Assembly (NCBI GenBank): GCA_023300065.1
Contig: JALZWJ010000250.1
Location: forward strand, 1-11,373
DNA: 11,373 nt
Source: Akkermansiaceae bacterium
GTDB lineage: Bacteria > Verrucomicrobiota > Verrucomicrobiia > Verrucomicrobiales > Akkermansiaceae
Direction of reading: 5' to 3'
The stretch's first letter is position 1; each line of letters starts with the position of its first letter. Made by a program: the position numbers and the translations under genes. Under the pieces are notes generated by a model. That model made no database searches. It was not told the origin of the DNA and saw nothing but the letters and a program-made list of their open reading frames with translations. Positions 8,764 to 11,373 of the stretch are shown piece after piece.

Positions 8764-8803
8764 TTCATGAACTTTCCGGAATCCTCATAAATCTGTGTTA
8801 AAA
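8764..8803. repeat. third repeat-like block with two palindromic octamers
   Basis: TTCATGAA (8764-8771) and TTCCGGAA (8774-8781) are perfect 8-base palindromes whose centres lie exactly 10 bases apart, followed by TCCTCATAAATCTGTGTTAAA. The minus-strand reading, AACACAGATTTATGAGGATT, resembles the ACACAGATT-type intergenic repeats known from memory. It completes a run of three repeat blocks in one gap. Confidence 0.4.
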
Positions 8804-8826
8804 CTTCTGGGGAGCGGGGATGCGGA

Positions 8827-10224
8827 TCATGGTGAGGGAGGTTCGGTCTGATCGGGGATGGATTCTTTTCGTATTTCCCAGGCGTAGTAGGGAAGGGAGT
8901 TCTCAAGGCGTTCTGAGATGGTGTATCCTTTTTTGCAGTGGCAGCAGGTGACGAGGGTCTTTTTCTCGGTAGGATTTTGTTCATCTAGGAGGGTGAATTT
9001 TCCTTTTTTAATGAGGATGTGAGGTGGGTCAGAGGTCTTGGCGTAGACTTGGCAGTAGCAGTGGCCGTTGGCGAGGGAGTCGATGATGTCGGCGGCGCGG
9101 GTGATGAAGCGGCGGTCATCGGCAGGGGCTCCGGTGCGTGGGGTGTTTTTTACGGCTTCGCGAATCGCAGGGAGGCCGGGGGCGAGGCTGGCCACGACGT
9201 AGAGGTCTGGATGGTTTAGGAGGTCAAAGGCGGCTTGACGGGCGAGGTCTGGGTTGCCGGAGGTCAAGTCCGCCATGGCGCGGCTGAGGGGGGTGATTTT
9301 CCAAATCCCGCGGACGATGGAGCGCCAGATGCCATTACTCACTTCGTCCCGATTAAGAAGGCCGAGGTAGGAGCCGTTGATGAAGAATTGGTCAGCTTGG
9401 GTGACGTGCTTTTCTTTAAGAAGGTGGGAGAGGGCAAATCGCCCGGTCTTGATGGTTGGGAGAAGGTTCCAGGGATTCTGGGCATTGCGGAGGACGTGGA
9501 GGAGGTCTGGGTCTGCGAGGACCTTGGGGAGATCGGCGATGGGCCGGTATTGGGAGACGTGGATGATGGTGCCGTCCTTGAGTTCTACTTTGGTTTTTTC
9601 GGCACTGTATGAAAATTCAAAAGGGCCATCGTATAGGACGGGGTCTTTGATGAGCTGCATCTCCATGGTGTTTGACCGGGCGAGAGAGGCGGTGACTTCT
9701 GTGGTTTCTTCCTCCTCTTCTTCATTGTCTTGTTGGGAGGAAGGAGAGGATTGAGGCTGGTCTGCAAGGGGGTGCCAATCTAGCCAGAGGAGGAGGAGAC
9801 CGAGGAAAATGCAGAGTGAGGCGGCGGCGTAACCGATACGGTGGGTCTTCCGTTTTGCGGAGCCAGCGAGACGGGCGCGGGGGGGGTGATCAGGAATCAA
9901 GATGAGCTTAAGCTGCACACCTACGGTGGCTTTTTTAAATTCCTTGCCCGTGACTTCGACCTCGATGATTTGAATGTCACTTTCGGAGACGTTGGGGGAG
10001 ATGTTGGTGATGACGCGGAGGAGGTAGCCAGAGTGCTGACTCGCGGGGTCACGGGGGTCTTGTTGGCTGATGACGCGGCCGGTGCGGAGGAGGCCGCGTT
10101 CTAGGAATTCATCATTCTGGTTGGAGTGATGTGAGCTAAGCCCCATGAAGACAAGCCCCAGAATGACGGCGATGATGCCGGCATTGGTGAAGCTAAGAAA
10201 AGGGGTTTTCATCGCGGGCAGCAT
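8827..10224 (-). CDS. two-TM protein, DUF3592-like front half, cysteine-rich C-terminus
   Basis: Numbered from the ATG at 10224, hydrophobic segments at about 13-30 and 131-150 enclose a loop containing TGRVIS and later TGKEFKKATVG, a beta-rich arrangement like DUF3592 proteins (resemblance from memory). After TM2 comes a Ser/Gln/Glu linker with an acidic run (about 168-173), then about 280 residues of a domain I do not recognise. The tail has HCYC (388-391) and CCHC (427-430), which could form a metal-binding knuckle. The second half is probably cytoplasmic. An ATG at 10212, with AGGA at a plausible distance, is an alternative start. It lies 27 bp behind moaE, so co-transcription is likely, but nothing ties it to molybdenum cofactor chemistry. 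Function unknown. Confidence 0.75.
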   Translation of the reverse strand: MLPAMKTPFLSFTNAGIIAVILGLVFMGLSSHHSNQNDEFLERGLLRTGRVISQQDPRDPASQHSGYLLRVITNISPNVSESDIQIIEVEVTGKEFKKATVGVQLKLILIPDHPPRARLAGSAKRKTHRIGYAAASLCIFLGLLLLWLDWHPLADQPQSSPSSQQDNEEEEEETTEVTASLARSNTMEMQLIKDPVLYDGPFEFSYSAEKTKVELKDGTIIHVSQYRPIADLPKVLADPDLLHVLRNAQNPWNLLPTIKTGRFALSHLLKEKHVTQADQFFINGSYLGLLNRDEVSNGIWRSIVRGIWKITPLSRAMADLTSGNPDLARQAAFDLLNHPDLYVVASLAPGLPAIREAVKNTPRTGAPADDRRFITRAADIIDSLANGHCYCQVYAKTSDPPHILIKKGKFTLLDEQNPTEKKTLVTCCHCKKGYTISERLENSLPYYAWEIRKESIPDQTEPPSP

Positions 10225-10251
10225 CCTATTCAGAGAATGGGCTTGGAGTCA

Positions 10252-10707
10252 CTACGGGAGGTGGGAATTTGTGGATTGAGGGACAGGTCCGCAGTTCGGG
10301 CAGGGGCTGGTCCACTCTATTTCGCCGGTGGCGTAGGTTTCTTGTTTCCAGATGGGAACTCGTGCCTTGATGGAGTCGATGAGGAAGCGGTTGGCCTCAA
10401 ACGCGGCTTCCCGGTGAGGTGAGGTGGTGATGGTGATGACGGCACATTCACCGATGGCGAGGGTGCCGACTCGGTGGATGGCGAGGGCGCCGGTGATGGG
10501 GAATTTCTCCATTGTTTCGGCGAGGATGAGTTCTCCTTCTTTTTGTGCGAGGATGGGGTGGTTGGTGTAGTGGAGCTGGCTGACATCGCGGCCCTCGTGG
10601 TGGTTGCGGACTAGGCCCTCGAATACGACGAGCGCGCCGCAAGTGGGGTCCTGCATTTCGGCACGGAGTGCGGCGACATCGAGCGGGGAATTTTTGATTT
10701 GAAACAT
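10252..10707 (-). CDS. moaE: molybdopterin synthase catalytic subunit MoaE
   Basis: MoaE converts cyclic pyranopterin monophosphate to molybdopterin, using sulfur from the MoaD C-terminal thiocarboxylate. The 151-residue protein has GLVRNH (Arg34), AIHRVGTL, SPHREAAFEAN (His98/Arg99) and KARVPIWKQE with the two active-site lysines Lys114 and Lys121. The ATG at 10707 is chosen because GGAGG lies 11 bases upstream. A TTG at 10728 would extend it by seven residues but has no such support. The gene starts 7 bases after the MobA-MoaD stop, so the two are surely co-transcribed. An odd feature is a tail containing CPNC (Cys136, Cys139), which E. coli MoaE lacks. Confidence 0.95.
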   Translation of the reverse strand: MFQIKNSPLDVAALRAEMQDPTCGALVVFEGLVRNHHEGRDVSQLHYTNHPILAQKEGELILAETMEKFPITGALAIHRVGTLAIGECAVITITTSPHREAAFEANRFLIDSIKARVPIWKQETYATGEIEWTSPCPNCGPVPQSTNSHLP

Positions 10708-10714
10708 GGTGTGA

Positions 10715-11373
10715 TTAACCTCCGGCAAAGGGTGGCATAAAGGCGATGGTTTGGCCCTCTGTTAGGGGCGTGGTCCAGTCGGCGAATTCATTGTCCACCG
10801 CGGGTTTGATGTGAGGGAGGTCTAGCGTGAAGTGGTGCTTTAGGCGGACTTCTTCCCAGAGGCCAGCGAGGGTGGCGGCGGAAGTACGAAGGGTCTCTGA
10901 CTCGGTGCCAGATTCTTGGCTAAGTTTGGCGAAGTATTCGACGGTGATTTGTTTTTCCATAGCGCCGTGTTGGTGTTGGAGCTCGAGCTCGGTGAGGTGT
11001 TCTGGGCGGTTGAGGTTTAGCAAGGCTTGCGGGTGAGAAGGGGTGAGGTCGGTCCGGTTTAGTGAGGTTAGGAAGCGGCGGGCGCAGCGTTGGTTTTTCT
11101 CAATCAGGGCATTGAGTTTTGGGGAGGTAGAGGGGGAGTAGAGCGCGCAGAGTGGCTCTGGGTGATTATCGAGCGGGTTTAAAAAGCAGGTGGCATCATG
11201 AGTTGGTTCATGGTGATTCACGAGGGCTTGTAAGTCCTCTTTCTGGATGAGGGGGAGATCGCAAGCGATGACGAGCCAATCTGAATGGGGGTCGTGGTGG
11301 AAGGCGGCTTGGAGACCACCTAAGGGGCCGGGGCTGGGCTCTAGGTCCGAGAGATGGGTGCGGGTGGGGGTGG
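10715..11373 (-). CDS. MobA-MoaD fusion, N-terminus beyond the window
   Basis: The frame is open without a stop from the window edge to 10715 (218 visible residues). The first part is the C-terminal two thirds of a MobA-type guanylyltransferase, which links GMP to molybdopterin: GPLGGLQAAF (15-24), the metal-binding CDLPL (37-41), PLCALY and NLNRPEHL (119-126). After a short linker (LQHQHGA), residue 138 (Met, codon at 10958-10960) begins a MoaD sulfur carrier: ITVEYFAKLS through to the obligatory C-terminal PPFAGG. The free Gly-Gly end stays available for adenylation and thiocarboxylation by MoeB-type enzymes. There is no stop or ribosome site between the parts, so one polypeptide is expected. 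It runs directly into moaE. An internal GTG at 11221 sits inside the MobA domain and is not a real start. Confidence 0.9.
   Translation of the reverse strand, partial: TPTRTHLSDLEPSPGPLGGLQAAFHHDPHSDWLVIACDLPLIQKEDLQALVNHHEPTHDATCFLNPLDNHPEPLCALYSPSTSPKLNALIEKNQRCARRFLTSLNRTDLTPSHPQALLNLNRPEHLTELELQHQHGAMEKQITVEYFAKLSQESGTESETLRTSAATLAGLWEEVRLKHHFTLDLPHIKPAVDNEFADWTTPLTEGQTIAFMPPFAGG
10719..10723 (-). promoter_or_regulatory. ribosome binding site of moaE
   Basis: GGAGG on the minus strand lies 11 bases before the moaE ATG and overlaps the codons for the C-terminal Gly-Gly of MoaD. It is the clearest Shine-Dalgarno in the window. The match is partly forced by the coding need for Gly-Gly there, but it settles the moaE start and points to translational coupling. 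Confidence 0.6.

Noticed and set aside
10237..10422. Plus-strand frames opposite moaE and the DUF3592-like gene
   Set aside because: They are antisense shadows of well-supported minus-strand genes with no motifs or ribosome sites.

Overview
The window looks like an ordinary chromosomal stretch of a Gram-negative bacterium, most likely in the Verrucomicrobiota or a related PVC lineage. That placement is an inference from four things: a secreted papain-like aminopeptidase, a membrane-anchored vWA protein with a Gly-rich linker, few visible Shine-Dalgarno sites, and intergenic repeats of the CACGAAT / CGCGAAA type. No RNA gene, CRISPR array, insertion sequence or phage gene is visible.

Left part (+ strand, 296-4332). 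NADP-type glutamate dehydrogenase (gdhA) overlaps a short MaeB-type malic enzyme by one base (TAG/GTG). A flavoprotein disulfide reductase of the dihydrolipoamide dehydrogenase / mycothione reductase class follows. Together they suggest a central carbon, nitrogen and NADPH redox cluster. The reductase gene ends inside a 12-bp tandem array in which every complete copy carries its stop codon. A coding-like but interrupted stretch lies behind the array.

Middle (+ strand, 4709-7999). A single-pass membrane vWA protein with a complete MIDAS is followed by a small putative lipoprotein. After a 335-bp gap that holds little comes an exported C1B cysteine peptidase (bleomycin hydrolase / PepC family) with a degenerate C-terminal tail.

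Right part (- strand, 8039-11373). Read leftward from the window edge, the genes are a MobA-MoaD fusion (N-terminus outside the window), moaE, a two-TM protein with a DUF3592-like front half and a cysteine-rich C-terminus, then a single-HKD phospholipase D-like protein. MobA-MoaD and MoaE form a molybdopterin-synthase/guanylyltransferase module. Between the last two genes lies a modular array of short repeats.

No obviously new multi-gene system is present. The best leads are the MobA-MoaD fusion, two separate stop-codon-containing tandem arrays at gene ends on opposite strands, and the modular repeat cluster at 8644-8803.
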